DNA of 64,000 nucleotides. Origin: Bagarius yarrelli. Its lineage: Eukaryota > Chordata > Actinopteri > Siluriformes > Sisoridae. A model generated the notes under the pieces. That model saw only the letters and a list, made by a program, of their open reading frames with translations, ran no database searches and was not told the DNA's origin. The translations under genes were made by a program, and so were the position numbers. How positions within the stretch are numbered: position 1 is the first letter of the stretch; the number at the start of each line of letters is the position of its first letter. Below are positions 10,311-23,436 of the stretch, piece after piece. The DNA is taken from the NCBI GenBank assembly GCA_005784505.1, contig VCAZ01000006.1, positions 11,230,724 through 11,294,723 of the forward strand. Direction: 5' to 3'.

Positions 10311-12990
10311 AAATATATACTATTATACCGCCCAGCACCATTCTGGATAAAGTTGTTTGCCAAAATATCATAAAAAAAGGAAAGAATAAATCTGTGCAAA
10401 TATTTATGTATGCTTTCAAAAGCATTATGTTTAAGAAAACGGTGAGAGAGAGGCGTGATCAGTTGGGAACAGTGTGTGCGTGTGTGTCTCTGTGTAAACT
10501 TAAAATGAAGTGTTAGCTTGATTGTATACAGCCTGCTTAAGGCTTAAAACCAGACATTGTGTTGAAAAAAGTCCACCAGTCCACCAGTGGCTTCTGGACA
10601 CATCTCAGACTGGCCAAAAGATCTGTCTGGCAAGGCAAAGGTCAGCTACCGGAAAGAGACCCTCATTTGTGCTACACAGTAGCAGTACACATGTGGCTTT
10701 CATTACAGCTACAGTGCTTCTGGGGGAATGATTAGGTTCCCCACAGGAGCTGAGGGCTTACAGTACCACCATGCTTAGTGGTAACAGTCAGACCTTAAGC
10801 ATCCAGTCATTCACTTCTAGTAAAATATATCAGATTGAAATAAATCCAACTATTTTATGAGCACAGAATAGTGGGATCAGTTATTCATCATTAGATTTAG
10901 ATCATGAAAATCTTTAGTGCAGCTGCTGGAACATGAACATTGTGATAAGATTTCCCTGGTTGATTTTGTAATAAGGAGGAAAAATCTGCTTGCTGTAATT
11001 GGACCACTGTAGGGATTTTAGATAATTGCCATCTCTATTATTAAATCAGTACTAAATTCCTTACAGAGAAAAAGACACTTGACAACATATTATTAAAATA
11101 ACACAGATTTACATTTTGGTGTCTAAGTTATTACAGCACTCAAATATCTGCCTGGACTACTATTTACATGAGGTAAGGTTTTGTAATGACGTGAAATGTA
11201 GTCTCAAGTCTGCTTTAAATCAGGCATGCAGACTATAATGACTGTGGGCTAGTTGAGATTAAAAGTTAAACTAGTCCTGCCTCACATGCTAGCTGAACTG
11301 TGAAGAATGAAAGAGAATTATGGATTTAAAGTCATCAAAGAGTTTGCTTTTATCAGGAAATAGCTGATTGGAATCCAATCAGTAAGTATGTTTTTGCTAA
11401 CTTACTTGTGTAAATGTTGGTCTAGAACCTTCTCTCCCTGCTCAGTATTATCACTCGTGCTCCACAGAAGCAAATCAGCACGAAGCTGAGTTAAAACCAT
11501 CCATCACTCAAGAGGAGTGTTTGATTGTTTCTAACCACATCTAAAAACAACCCCTGCACTTGTCATATCGCCACTGGTTGCCGATTAATCACTTTTGACA
11601 TAGTAAGACCTCACAACTGCAAGAGATTTTATGCACATGACTTACTGGTGATTACATAATTATTCATATTCGGTTTCCTTCAGTACTTTGAAATTCTTTA
11701 ATCTCAAGGTGTTCATTCATTTTATATTATTGTTATAATGTTTATATAAGTAAAATACCAGAAACTGTCTTCTCTCATAGACGTCTTAGAACATATGTAT
11801 GTAACTATAAATGATTGAAATCATGTTGTATGTTTATCTTTTAGAATTGTTGGCAAATTGCTATGGAGTTAGAGAAATAAACCAATTGTTATTGGAAAAT
11901 ACTTCACTGTGGTAGCATCACCCTTTTACCGTTCTCACGGCTTGAACTGTTTGCTGTAAGTATAGCCTAACTTTAGTTTAATTACTATTTCAAATGTAAG
12001 CTTGCATGTTAATAATAAGCACACTTGAATTAAACTTAAATTATTTTTAGAAATATATAGACATCATTGTAAGTATGACAGATAAAAGTTATGCTTGGTT
12101 AGAAAAATGTATGATGTTTTTATGAAGGTTACCTAACACATGTAAGGCTTAATGTTTTACTTACTTCATATGTGTTTGAGCTTTACCCAGGGTTAGAAGG
12201 CTGCCCTTTTATTATGTCTGTGGTTGTGGTTATATCATTAATTACTACCAGGCCTTAGACCAGAATCTTGACCTTCAATCTCTAAAAGCATAGATGCAGC
12301 TGTCCGTAACCGCACCTAATTTTAGTCTTTTCAACACTGCTTCTCGTCTCTTCCTCTCTTCTCTTCTCATTAAGGTAGAGTACTCTAACACCAGTGCTTA
12401 CAAAATGAGAATGTTTGAGTTTTGGACTATGCCTATTTATGTTTAGCTTTTAGGTATGGGTATACCTACAGTATATGTATAGACATAAGTACAGACTAAA
12501 AATTGTATTCTTATGCATGTTTTCTGACTTTCATGGACATATGATGTTAGGCAGGGCCAAAATACTCCAAAAGATGTAGAAAGAAAATGGTTTTGTAATG
12601 ATAGTGTAAAAGGTTCTGCTGGTTTATCACACATAAAAAATCCTCACATTTTCTCTTTTTTTATCTGCTTAACCATTTACTGCCTCCTATTTTTGAGATT
12701 TACTCTGGAGCAGAAAAACTTTCTACAATTGTCCCTTCATAGGAGCCCTTAGGAATTCATCTCACTTCAGAGCAAGAGTGTTTCTCTATCTTCCCAACAT
12801 GTTTTAAATCAAATATTTTCTTCTAACAGTTACAAATCTATGCAATTTTATGTACAAATGTATGTGAAAGTGACAAGGCTCATATTCACTCACAGACACA
12901 CACATTCACAGCACAGCCCACACAAACATACAAGGTTTGGGTTACTTTACCGCAATCCAGGCGTCAAAGAAACAAGTCTATTGTACTTAC

Positions 12991-12998
12991 AGGAGGTC
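12991..12998 (-). CDS. col13a1: col13a1 exon 3: 8-nt microexon (Gly-Pro-Pro)
   Basis: Only GACCTCCT lies between a strong acceptor (tttttcttcttttctgttgcAG) and a consensus donor GTAAGT. Joined to the dangling G of exon 2 it reads GGA CCT CCT, that is Gly123-Pro-Pro, and restores phase 0 exactly for exon 4. Without it, exon 2 (one base over) would be joined out of frame to exon 4. I recall that human COL13A1 also has an 8-bp minimum exon, which agrees. It lies between a 22,445-nt intron and a 4,267-nt intron. Confidence 0.88.
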
Positions 12999-14593
12999 CT
13001 GCAACAGAAAAGAAGAAAAATCGGTGTTAGTCATATGTAGTAACATAACAATTTGGACATTAAAATGGTTTATCCAATCAGATAAGTGTCAGTTTTGTGG
13101 TTAGTTTTTTTTAAGACACTGACTAGAGAAGTACTTTAACCTTTATCTGCTTTGGTTTATGTCATTTTCATATAAAGAAAAATTTGCAAAATGAATGAGT
13201 GTAAATGTAAATGAGTTTAACAACCCTGTACGCTTTACCTCTTGATGTCAACTATATTTGATATTTGACATGTATAAGCTAACATCTCATGCCTAGGAAT
13301 ATGTGTAGAAGCTGGGCTCTCTGTCAGTACAGCTGTAATCAGTGCAGCCCTAATAACTTTCTTTATTCCTGTCATTCTTAGAAACTCAAAGAAAAACATC
13401 TTCTGTACTAAATTACACTTCCTGCTTTACTCATAAATAAAGCAGTTTCATTTTAGAGCTGTGTTTGGAAAGAAGCAGATCGCTAGCCTGATGTCAGTGC
13501 CCGTCAAGAGATCCAGCTGGTTTTTCTGGCAGTGTGTTAGAAAGTCTTAAACACAGCTGACAGCACAGTAGGAGGCGGAGGCTCTTGTACCACAGCACAC
13601 TATTGGAATAAAGTTATCACAAGCTACACTTAAAAGTCAAACCCTGAATTATATATCACTAAAGTTGCATTTGCAGCCGCTTGGCTTGGAACATATAGTT
13701 TTACAGTCTCCACATTGCTGCTTTTACTTAAAACTCAAATAAATGCATCATGGCACAGTAGACAATAGTAATACTTTACCCTGCACTGTACTTCTTAAGG
13801 AAAATGATTATATCAAGCTGTTTTCCTTTAGGCAAAATTCATAAGGACAGAATGATAAATTGCTTTCCAGGTTACTTACATTTAAAATAGCGTAAAAATG
13901 AAAGTTGGCGTATGACAGTTTTGCATTTAAATGGCCCAAGGAAGAAAAAGTAGAGATGTGGACATGAACCCCAGACAAAGGCATCCATAATGAAAATAAA
14001 TTTAAATGAGAAATGTAATTAAATGACCTGTAACTTTAACTGACCTAACATACAAAGATGCATGTCTTCCATGTCTGTTAGGAGAAACAGCTCAGCCAAG
14101 TATAATATATTCAGAAAAAAGGAATTGTCACCAGTTCTTCCTGAAATTTTGACATACAATAACTAAGCAGACATACGTGACAAACCCTTCCTATGTGTTT
14201 ATGAATTATGCTTTCCTGTCCTGTTTTAAGAGTGCTGCCTTTTTCTGGTAATTACAGAAGAAATCTATCACTGATGCTGAAACGGAAGGAAATATTTTTG
14301 TAGAAAATTCCAGAAAAGGGCACAGAAAAAAAATCTATGGTCAAACAAGAGCAGGTATCAGTGTACTGATACCAATCAAAAGGATAACAGTACAGCCTTG
14401 TGTTGCCAGACTGTTACAGACTCACTCCAAAGCCATAAAACATGTAGGCACGTTAAAATGACAATAGTATCAAAGCCTTCACAAATAAGAGCTTATTTAC
14501 TAAATCATTTAAAGCATAATTAACTATACGTTTGCATATGTAAAAATATGCCTAGAACTTAAAAACATTGTAAATGATAAGCAGGCTTAATGT

Positions 14594-14650
14594 ATCATAT
14601 AAAATGTGTTATCATATAAAATGGTATCATTGTTATCATATAAAATGTAC
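14594..14650. repeat. Short tandem array of 'atcatataaaatg'
   Basis: Three copies of atcatataaaatg, spaced 15 to 27 bases apart start to start, in AT-rich intron sequence. Confidence 0.7.
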
Positions 14651-15477
14651 GTCTAAGTGCATATACTGAAATTCTCAGAAGACATTTTTCAACACCTTGA
14701 AGCAGACCTTTAATCAGAGGGGGTGTCAGTATAATGTACTCCCTGATTGAAACCATATCTTTATACTTGGAAAGAGACACAGCACAATGTGGAATAAGCA
14801 AGTCATAATGGATAATAAGAAGACCTAATAAACAGGAAGCAAAAACCTTCAAAGAATGATTGGCAGTGGTACCAATAGAGTGCTGGCAGAAGGAGCCATT
14901 TTGGTGTATAGGCAGGCCACTGAGTTCAGAGGCGTAATAGCTGTGAAAGGTGAAACTCTATATACGAGCATGTGGAAGTGTATACTCAGAGTCCTGACAC
15001 ATTCTGGGCTTGCAACCACTTCCTGTTCTACTGGGTTGCACTGGGACATCTATAGACAACCTTCGTTAAAAGGCACATCAAGCACTGGCTTTAAATATAC
15101 TGTAATTGGAGGTCTACAGGAATTCTGTTCTTAAGTATTTTTTTACTTTGCTTTGGACTAAGCATTTAGTTTAAATACTTCTTTAATTTTTGTGAACAAA
15201 TATCAAATATGCATTATTAATCGAACAGAACACCTTGGAAAATTCCTCTTTCTTTTATACTGAATATATTGCAACTGCCCTTTGTCTATAAGCATGTGAA
15301 ACTTAATCATTTAAAATTGTTACACACAAATACAAGTGTTTAAATGAGATGTAATGGAGGTCTTATTTCTTTTACATGCATGCATAATTTTCTGTATTTT
15401 TATAAGTAAATATAATTGCTTATTTTTTATACATGACACAAAATGACAATTTTTACCTCTGGGCAATGGTAAACTTG

Positions 15478-15690
15478 TTGTACAACATGCTAGGCGGCGA
15501 GACCAAATAAGACGCCATCTTGTTCCCCTCTCCAATTCTCGCTTCTGAGGTCCTGGAATTCTATAACCCAAAATACACAAGCTTTGCTTCCCACACTACC
15601 CATCTTATCCTGGGTCAGTCTCTCAGATTACCCTGCTCCTCTGAAAGCCCCTTTAAAGACTCCGCACCAGCCAAGAATGTGTGTCATCTT
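15478..15690. repeat. GC-richer block, possible old transposon remnant
   Basis: From aggcggcgagaccaaataag to ccagccaagaatgtg the composition differs from the surrounding intron. It carries ctataacccaaaatacacaa, which resembles the 'acaactcccagaatgc' type of sequence common in old fish repeats. The family is not identified. Confidence 0.3.
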
Positions 15691-18566
15691 TCCTCCTTTT
15701 GCATTGTAAGCATAGTACAGCAATGTCAAAGCAGTTGGGAGGAAAGGAACCTTAATAAAACATTTAGCCTAAGGTTCTGTTGGCATAATGAGTGATGTGA
15801 TGTTTCCCTAACTTCAAATTACAGGCTTTGCAACTGCAACAACTGCAAAAATCTCTGCAAGTTAATCTCATATAGTTAATCCAATATTTCTAATAATTGA
15901 TATTCTAATCAAATATAAGAGCTGCCTATTTTAACAATTTATACAATTTTGCAGTTTTTTTCTAGCTGCAGCATCTAAATCTTTCACTTGAGTTAAAAAG
16001 CCTAAATGTGTTTTGTCATGACAATACCCGTGTGCACAAGCAAGATTTATAATGACATAGTTTGTATATGTTAATGTGGAAGAACCTGTTGGTTCAATTA
16101 GAAAACTGACCCCTTACCCTGCCTCCTATATTTGATTTCTCAGTAATGCTTTTAGGGCTGAATGGGCAAAAATGCTTTCAGCCATGTATCAAAAACTAAT
16201 AAAAATCCATCCCAAAGAAATAAGGACTGAAATAATGATAGCAGATGGGAGACTTTTGTGTTAATGGTGGATAATAATTTAGGAACAGGCACATGAGTCT
16301 GATGATTTAATATCCATTGGCTACAGTTTATAATGTATGAGAAATGATGTGTTTACATTTGCTTTAGAGTTTTTTTTTTAATTTAACTTAAATTTATCAG
16401 GCTTGTTGTCAAATCCTCCGGGTTCAGAGAATGGCTACAGTCTCATATCTATAGCTAGTATCACCTTACGCCAACCACAGCTAAGCTCAATAATTGGTTA
16501 TAACATCCATCTTCTATGGAGTTTTAGTTTACTTTTAAAATAAGTAAAAATAAATACTTTCTACCCATATATGTGTGAGAATGCATTAAAAATGTATTAA
16601 AAGCTCACGGTATTTCACATTTTTTATTTATAGCCTTGTTAAATAGAAATTTTTCAAATAAAATGCTTTTATTTGCCTTCTAGAATCAGGGGAGATCCAA
16701 TAACTTGCTAGAAAAGGGGATGCCATATTCTCAATGCACCTATTTAACTCTTTTGAAACCAATAAACTGTAAATAAAAGCCATATCAGGTTTAGGTATTT
16801 AAAAAAAATCTCAAATAGAGAAAAGCCTACAGTTCATCATCCATACTCCTCCTGTGGGCAGGTCGACTCAGGTGAATTACCACCGAAAATGTATTTTCAT
16901 TGTCAATTACTCTTGTGTCTCCTCTCTGCTGGCATCATAAATTTAAAATGTGCAAACAGGGAACTGTTAAGCCAAAAATGCTATAAAAATGGTCTGTAAT
17001 TCAAGAAAAGGTTTCCATTTGGCTATGCCGTTTCAATTTATTTCTCAGAGTTATTGGCAGCACTAGACAGTTCAGAATTTTTTACCTATTGTCAATTGCC
17101 TTTCCTCAAATGGCTCGAAAGTTTTAGTTATGTGAAATGATTGAAAATTTTTAGGCTCATTTTGTAGCAAGACAGAAGCTGAAATAAATAAATTCCCAAA
17201 CAATACTTAAAAAAGAAAATCTAAGGCACTAAAACAGATTAAATAAATATGACCAGCCTTTTAAAAATCATGACAAAGACCTCATTGTGGTGGTGCTAGA
17301 AAAGCCACTATTAACCTGACTTTATCATCATTCTCCCAAATTGCTCTCCAGAGGAAAAAGTATACATTAAATATCAGACCACCGTTTCCAGTCTCTGTAG
17401 AAGGGAAGCTTTCTACTCCAATCCACTGAAATGATTTGTGAGCTGGAGAAACACATAAATATTGAGGCTTTTATCCTGTTCAAAAATTAACCTGCACCCT
17501 TCATAAATTTATCCATAATTGCAGGCTAATCATGTGCCCAAGCAATCCAACAATAACACCTGCGAAGGATCACCTATGCTTACTCTAACGCTATATTCAC
17601 ATAACTGCACATGCTAAAACCACATCACACAGTTCACATGCCAAGTAAAAGGATGTTCAAAAGATTGGTGTTTTCTTTAAAAACTGTGGGTAGCCCTTGC
17701 TTTAATGTCTAAGGTTTAAGAAGGACTTCTTCTGACTATACTTTCTTTGATGGACAGATTGAATCAAAACCTAGGAATTCACTTTGGTTGACATTCTAAT
17801 CTTCTGCTTGCTTTCCACTTTAATCGAGTTTGGCTTAGTGAATCAACAACACGAAAGAAACAGACAGAAAATAAACAGAGCGGATGCCTTTGTTTTAAAA
17901 AAAAAAGAGCAGTATGAATTGACAGAAATATAAACAGGGCAATAGAGAAAAATATCATAGGAAAAACTTTTTATCCAAACTCAAAGAAAACCTTTTGGTC
18001 AACTTATCTACTACAAATAAAATGCAAATATCAGGGTTGCATTAACACATGCCAGGTCCTACAAATGTTAAATACTTTATTTCTATGCAGCTACTTTGCC
18101 AAAGAATTAAAGCGAAAAAGCTACAAAATAACATATACATGGTTGATGTATATGAAGTACAGCACATGGAAAGTTAAAACCATTTTCACCAAGTGAACCT
18201 AAAGGCCGGGGTTAGCGTAGCTTCAAGCTACATTTATGGTGTAAAACTAGCCAGTGGTAACGCAGGTCGGAATGAAAGTTGACAGAAAGAAAATAAAATA
18301 GTGTTTAGAAAGGGTTAGTCATGAAATATTATGCCAGTTCCTATTTGACACTTGTTTCTGAAACAATGTGGAAAAAAACACGACTTTGTTTTTATAACCG
18401 AGAACGGTGACGTTATATCAGATGACATCTGTTCCTGTCCAAAAGCGTCAAGATCAAGCCCAATTTTGGGATTTCCAATGACAAGAATACAAATATTGAC
18501 ATTTGACTTTATTATTCATATTCACAATAAGGATAAGACTTAGCCTGGAACATAAAGAAGCTTTGC

Positions 18567-18572
<6 letters not shown>

Positions 18573-18617
<45 letters not shown>
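18573..18617. repeat. (CA)n microsatellite
   Basis: About 22 CA units in intron 2. Confidence 0.96.
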
Positions 18618-18618
<1 letters not shown>

Positions 18619-19744
18619 GCACACAACCTTTTCTTGAATAACAAACCCAGTGTAATGTGAACAAATGGCTGCCTAGACAAGGTTAAAATAACATCTAAAC
18701 TACAGCAGGAAACAATGGTTTTACACTTACAAATGAGAATAGTGATGTTTTATGGTTCTGCTACAGAAATACTAATTGAAATGTCCATTTTTAACCATCT
18801 TTAACAGCTAGAGACGGCTGTTTTTATGTTGGGAAGGTGATAAAAGACAAAAAGATAAAAGGATTAGTGCTCTTGTTTTAAACAGATTTCTCTTTGTACT
18901 CTAGAGAAAACTAAAAGAAAGCACACAATACAGTCAGCCAAAGAAAAAATATATATTATGAGAGGCTGCTGACAAATTACAATAATTTACAAGCAGAATA
19001 TGTTCCCTAAAGTCTTTCCTATAGTCTTATCATAGCATGGGCGTGCTCATGACCAAATGTATACGTGGATAAATTTTTCCCCCTAAAACAGGATTAGGTC
19101 AGACAAATCTGCTACTGAATTTGATCAGATCAGTTCAAATGGAAGACTACAGATGTGCGGATGTCTCAGAGGAGCACTATAGGGTAGGTTTAGCCACCTA
19201 CCTGTATATTTTGTCTTTAAATACTGTCAAAGTGCATTGAAAAAGGTAACATAGTGTATAGGGTGCATATCTCTACTACTATCGGGTTACTGTGGGAAAA
19301 GGACGGCACACCGCCACTACAAGAGCTATTAAAACAGAAGCTTGATGAGCAGACTCCAGTGGCATTGCTGAAATAAATGTTGACGCACATTGATGCGTTT
19401 ACCATGTGTGTTTCTGAGCAGGCATATGGCCAAGAGCACTCTACACATCATTGGTAGTGTTAAAAGTGCCTATCAAATGTGTGCTGGCTGATTGCAAAAC
19501 CAGAGCTATTGGAATAAACATTACACAGGCACTAAAGTGTTAAAAGAACTACGCAGTCCCAGACTTGCTTGGGAGCAAGAGGGCAGTCAAATGAGGGTTG
19601 CTGGGCAGAATGAAATATGTATTATTATATAGAGTAGAACCAGAGCCTTAATTAGGCAATATATTGTACCGCATACAGTCAATGTGGCTTACAATTCTTT
19701 GTATTAAGTAATCTCTTCTTTTTCTTTTGTTTGTGGCTTTGTGT

Positions 19745-19931
19745 GAGAGTGGTAGCGCAGTTGTTAAGGTGTTGGACTGTAAATTGGAAGATCAGGGTTC
19801 AATTCCCAGCACCACCTAATTGGCACAGCTGGGCCCCTGAGCAAGGCCCTTAACCACCAATTGCTTAGTTGTATGAAGGAGATAAGTGTAAGTTTCTTTG
19901 AATGAGGGTGTCTGCCAAATGTTGTAAATGT
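19745..19931 (+). mobile_element. tRNA-derived SINE
   Basis: Head agtggtagcgcagttgttaa, B box agggttcaattcccagcacc, body ctgggcccctgagcaaggcc and tail gtctgccaaatgttgtaaat. The same family as the 5737 copy, and one of the best preserved here. Confidence 0.9.
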
Positions 19932-22900
19932 GTGTCACATGCCACTCCTGTTCAAGGGTCATGACACTTGAAACAAAGCCTAAGCCAACGTGTTCCTTTG
20001 GCTCTGGGAAGAGAAAAAGTGTTTACGTGAATCTCAGATGGTTTGATAGTTAAAATTAATACTTATGTCTATGGTACACTTTTCTTTTCTTATTAAGATA
20101 GGCATTAGTGAATAACTGTTAAGTAAGCTGGGGAGAATGTGAGTTCTAACTTATTTTTCACTGATTAAAATGATTCCCTAATATTTTTTAATACTTAAGA
20201 GCGCTGAAACAGTTAATAATGAATTTAAATCTTCTGTTTAAGGCCACGGGCCACTGCTTAGTCAACCATTACAAAAAAAGAGGGTCTGTTCTCAATCAGA
20301 CCCTTTAAGCCCCTCTAACCAGGTAGCAAAATAAACCCAGACTTGTTGAAGGATGACGCATCCACACAAAAGGCAAACAAGACTAAAAAGAGAAAATCAC
20401 ATGAAAGTATTCAGTTTCCTTAAGATGAGAGAAACAGACTTGACCTTGAACACTAAGTTCCATCCAAAAGACTTAAAGGTATGAAAGACACATGCACATT
20501 CCTTCATTTCCCAAACACAAAGCCATCGAGTGTTCTTTCACAGGCGTTGCTGTACAATCTGTCTGAGAAAACTTCAGCTACAAGAAAAATAATCAAACTT
20601 AAACCAAGCGCAACATGCTTGTAAATTGTTGCTACTACATCCAGTGACCCTAGACAGCTTAGTCTGAGACTTTGGCTGTGGCAAACCAAGTATATTTTTT
20701 AACACGCTTCTCAATTACAGCTCAGAATAATCTGTAGTGACACAAACGCTAGTGTCCTGGACATGGAGTGTCATGTTGGGGTTGCGTTCTGCAGGCATAG
20801 CGAATATCACCTTTTTTCAATAAACAATCTTACAGTCAGTTCATATTAGAAATGATTAGACTATATAATAGCCTAAAATCAATGACCAAGAAAGTGTTTA
20901 TGCCTGTATGGTATGTTTGATTCCTATTACGGGGTGAATGTCATGAAGAGGAAGTATTTGAGTGATAATATTTGAGAAGAATCCAAAAACCTTTTTCATT
21001 TCCTACCATCTGGAAGCTTTAACGCAATATTTTCTCTATTAATCGGAATGAAGTAGGAAGAGAAGTACGACTATGTTCTTTAATTAGAGTCCAACTTCTC
21101 CTCATCACCCCACATTTCTTCATGCCAGCCCAGACTCTGGAATCCAAACACTCTGTCACCTCTGAAGCATAAACTACACTGGCCTGTAGGGCACCACTCC
21201 AGCATCCTTACTCCAGTAAGCCCACACTGACTCTGGATTCAAATCAATTCAGAAGAGACATGCACAAATGCTAAATCAATTAGTTGTGTAGCTTCCCAAT
21301 ACAAGTAGGGTTACATCACCGCTACTAAACTGCAAAATGGGATAAACAGAACAGGACAAATTCCATTGTATATATTCACACTCTTAAACAGCCCAAGTCA
21401 TTGATTACACAAAAGGGTGAAAATGTTCCCTTAGGATTCTGGTCTAGTTCCTGCAGGTTTCTATGCTGTGTTTTTGTGCTGTAAATCTCTTGTACTTCCA
21501 CACTTAAAGTCATTCTATTTACTTTCTCTACTCTATTATATGACTGGAAAAGCTGCTGAAAAACACCAAACTCATTGGCACTCAAGTGATGACTAAATGG
21601 TCCAAAGGGTGTCAAACAAAAATCCCAACATCCCTGTAATGCCTCACCAGCCTGGATTTTTGGATTACCTTCAGCCCAGTGGTCCAACCCTACTATGTGT
21701 GTACCTCAGCTAAATTGTAGGTTCATCAGACCAGTTTCATTTTTTCAGTAGTGGAACCAGACTTGATCTTGTTTGTTGCACGGTTTGAAGTGCGTTTCTG
21801 TTCATATTTGTACAAATTTCTTATTAGATCTTTCACCAGTCTGGTTATACTCTGATTTACACTGTCTTTCTTTTTACCAGTAATCAAATCTCAAAAGAGG
21901 CTGTCTGGCTAAAACAGTCATGCAAAAATCATTAGAATTTTGCTTTCACCATTTTGAATCTATTAAGCTGATGTGAAATTTTATACACTGCAGTCACAAC
22001 AGCCACGTAACACTGCACTGTATCATAATAATATAATCTTAATCATGTCATGATAATTGCATGTTCCTAAAGAAGTGCTATTGATGCCCATGCCTAGGGA
22101 ATACAGCAGACATCTTGCTTGTCTTTCATGGTTTTAACCAGAGAATATTCTCTCTTTCGGCAGCAATAATCTGGGAATGCTGTGCATCAAAACTAAATAG
22201 CTGCTCCCAAGGTTTTTCAACATCGGAGGAAGTCAGCGAGCTCATTGTGGAAAACAAATGACCTGCTTTGTCTCTTATCCAATAGTCTCTGTCCTTGTGC
22301 CTCTAAGACATCTGAATAGCAGACCGCAGGCCTTCACAAGTACCGTGCTGATTAACTCTAGTAAACACAAAAAGAACAGACATGTCTAACTGGTGTTCCA
22401 AAAGGATTTTTGGCTTTACCACTTCTAAAACCTATAGTGAGAAATATATGTCATATAAATAACCGAGTGCAGGATCTGTGTGTGTGTCCGATACCTGTTT
22501 TGTTAAGCAACCATCTGATACTTGGCTCTTGATCTTGCAACAATGTGAGCTCCTACGCAAGTATTATCTCTGACCCTCTGATCAGCCAAGCTAACTTCAA
22601 ACTAAATACTAGCACTTTTGACTGGCTCTCCTAGAGCATCTATCACACACACGTCTGACAGTCACTCTGTAGTCAAGCGTCAGGAAATCGCTCTTAACAC
22701 CCATGACAAATCAGAAAAAAATAGGTTGAAGCTTAAGCATCAACCAGGGAGGCAAATAATGCAAGAGAATTCATGTAAAAAGAAAGTCAAAGCCCTGAGG
22801 TGATCACATTTTAATCCCAGAATTGAATAGGTGATCTATTCAAAAATGTCCAAATTTGTGGGGCGTGAGTTTGTACGACCAATTTGTGCAGGTGGCTAGC

Positions 22901-23266
22901 AGGAAAGTATAAAAGTGTGTGTGTGTATATTATGTCTCTTGAGACAGCTCAGTTTTAGTTCTGCATACATTTGTGAACCACGAAATCGCAACAGTTCACA
23001 AATTACCAGTGATGCTGAAGAAAAGAGTTGATGATCCTGACCAGCTCTTTCTATTTTACTCAAAAAATAATATAATTTAATAAATAAAAACAAAATAATT
23101 AAACCAAATCTATCAAATATCATTACTGTTGAGGTAAATATGCTACCATATTCACTCTGTTATTATATTTGTGACATACAAATTCTTTAAAGTTCCAGAT
23201 GGAAATAAAAAAATTAGTTTAATAAAACATTGTGTTATGTGATTTCTTAGTAAAGGACATGCAGAG

Positions 23267-23436
<170 letters not shown>

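Larger units (their letters stand above)
8724..12990 (-). other. col13a1 intron 3 (4,267 nt)
   Basis: It lies between the microexon and exon 4. It holds a SINE head fragment (9619-9693), a hAT-like fragment (9807-9880) and a 5'-truncated SINE body (10040-10310). The stretch from 10.3 to 12.9 kb shows nothing I recognise. Confidence 0.8.

Noticed and set aside
10030..10425. 131-codon minus-strand frame
   Set aside because: It crosses the SINE body at 10040-10310 and its tail; not a gene.
14856..15134. 92-codon plus frame opposite a 66-codon minus frame
   Set aside because: No recognisable domain, no matching splice sites and unremarkable context in intron 2.
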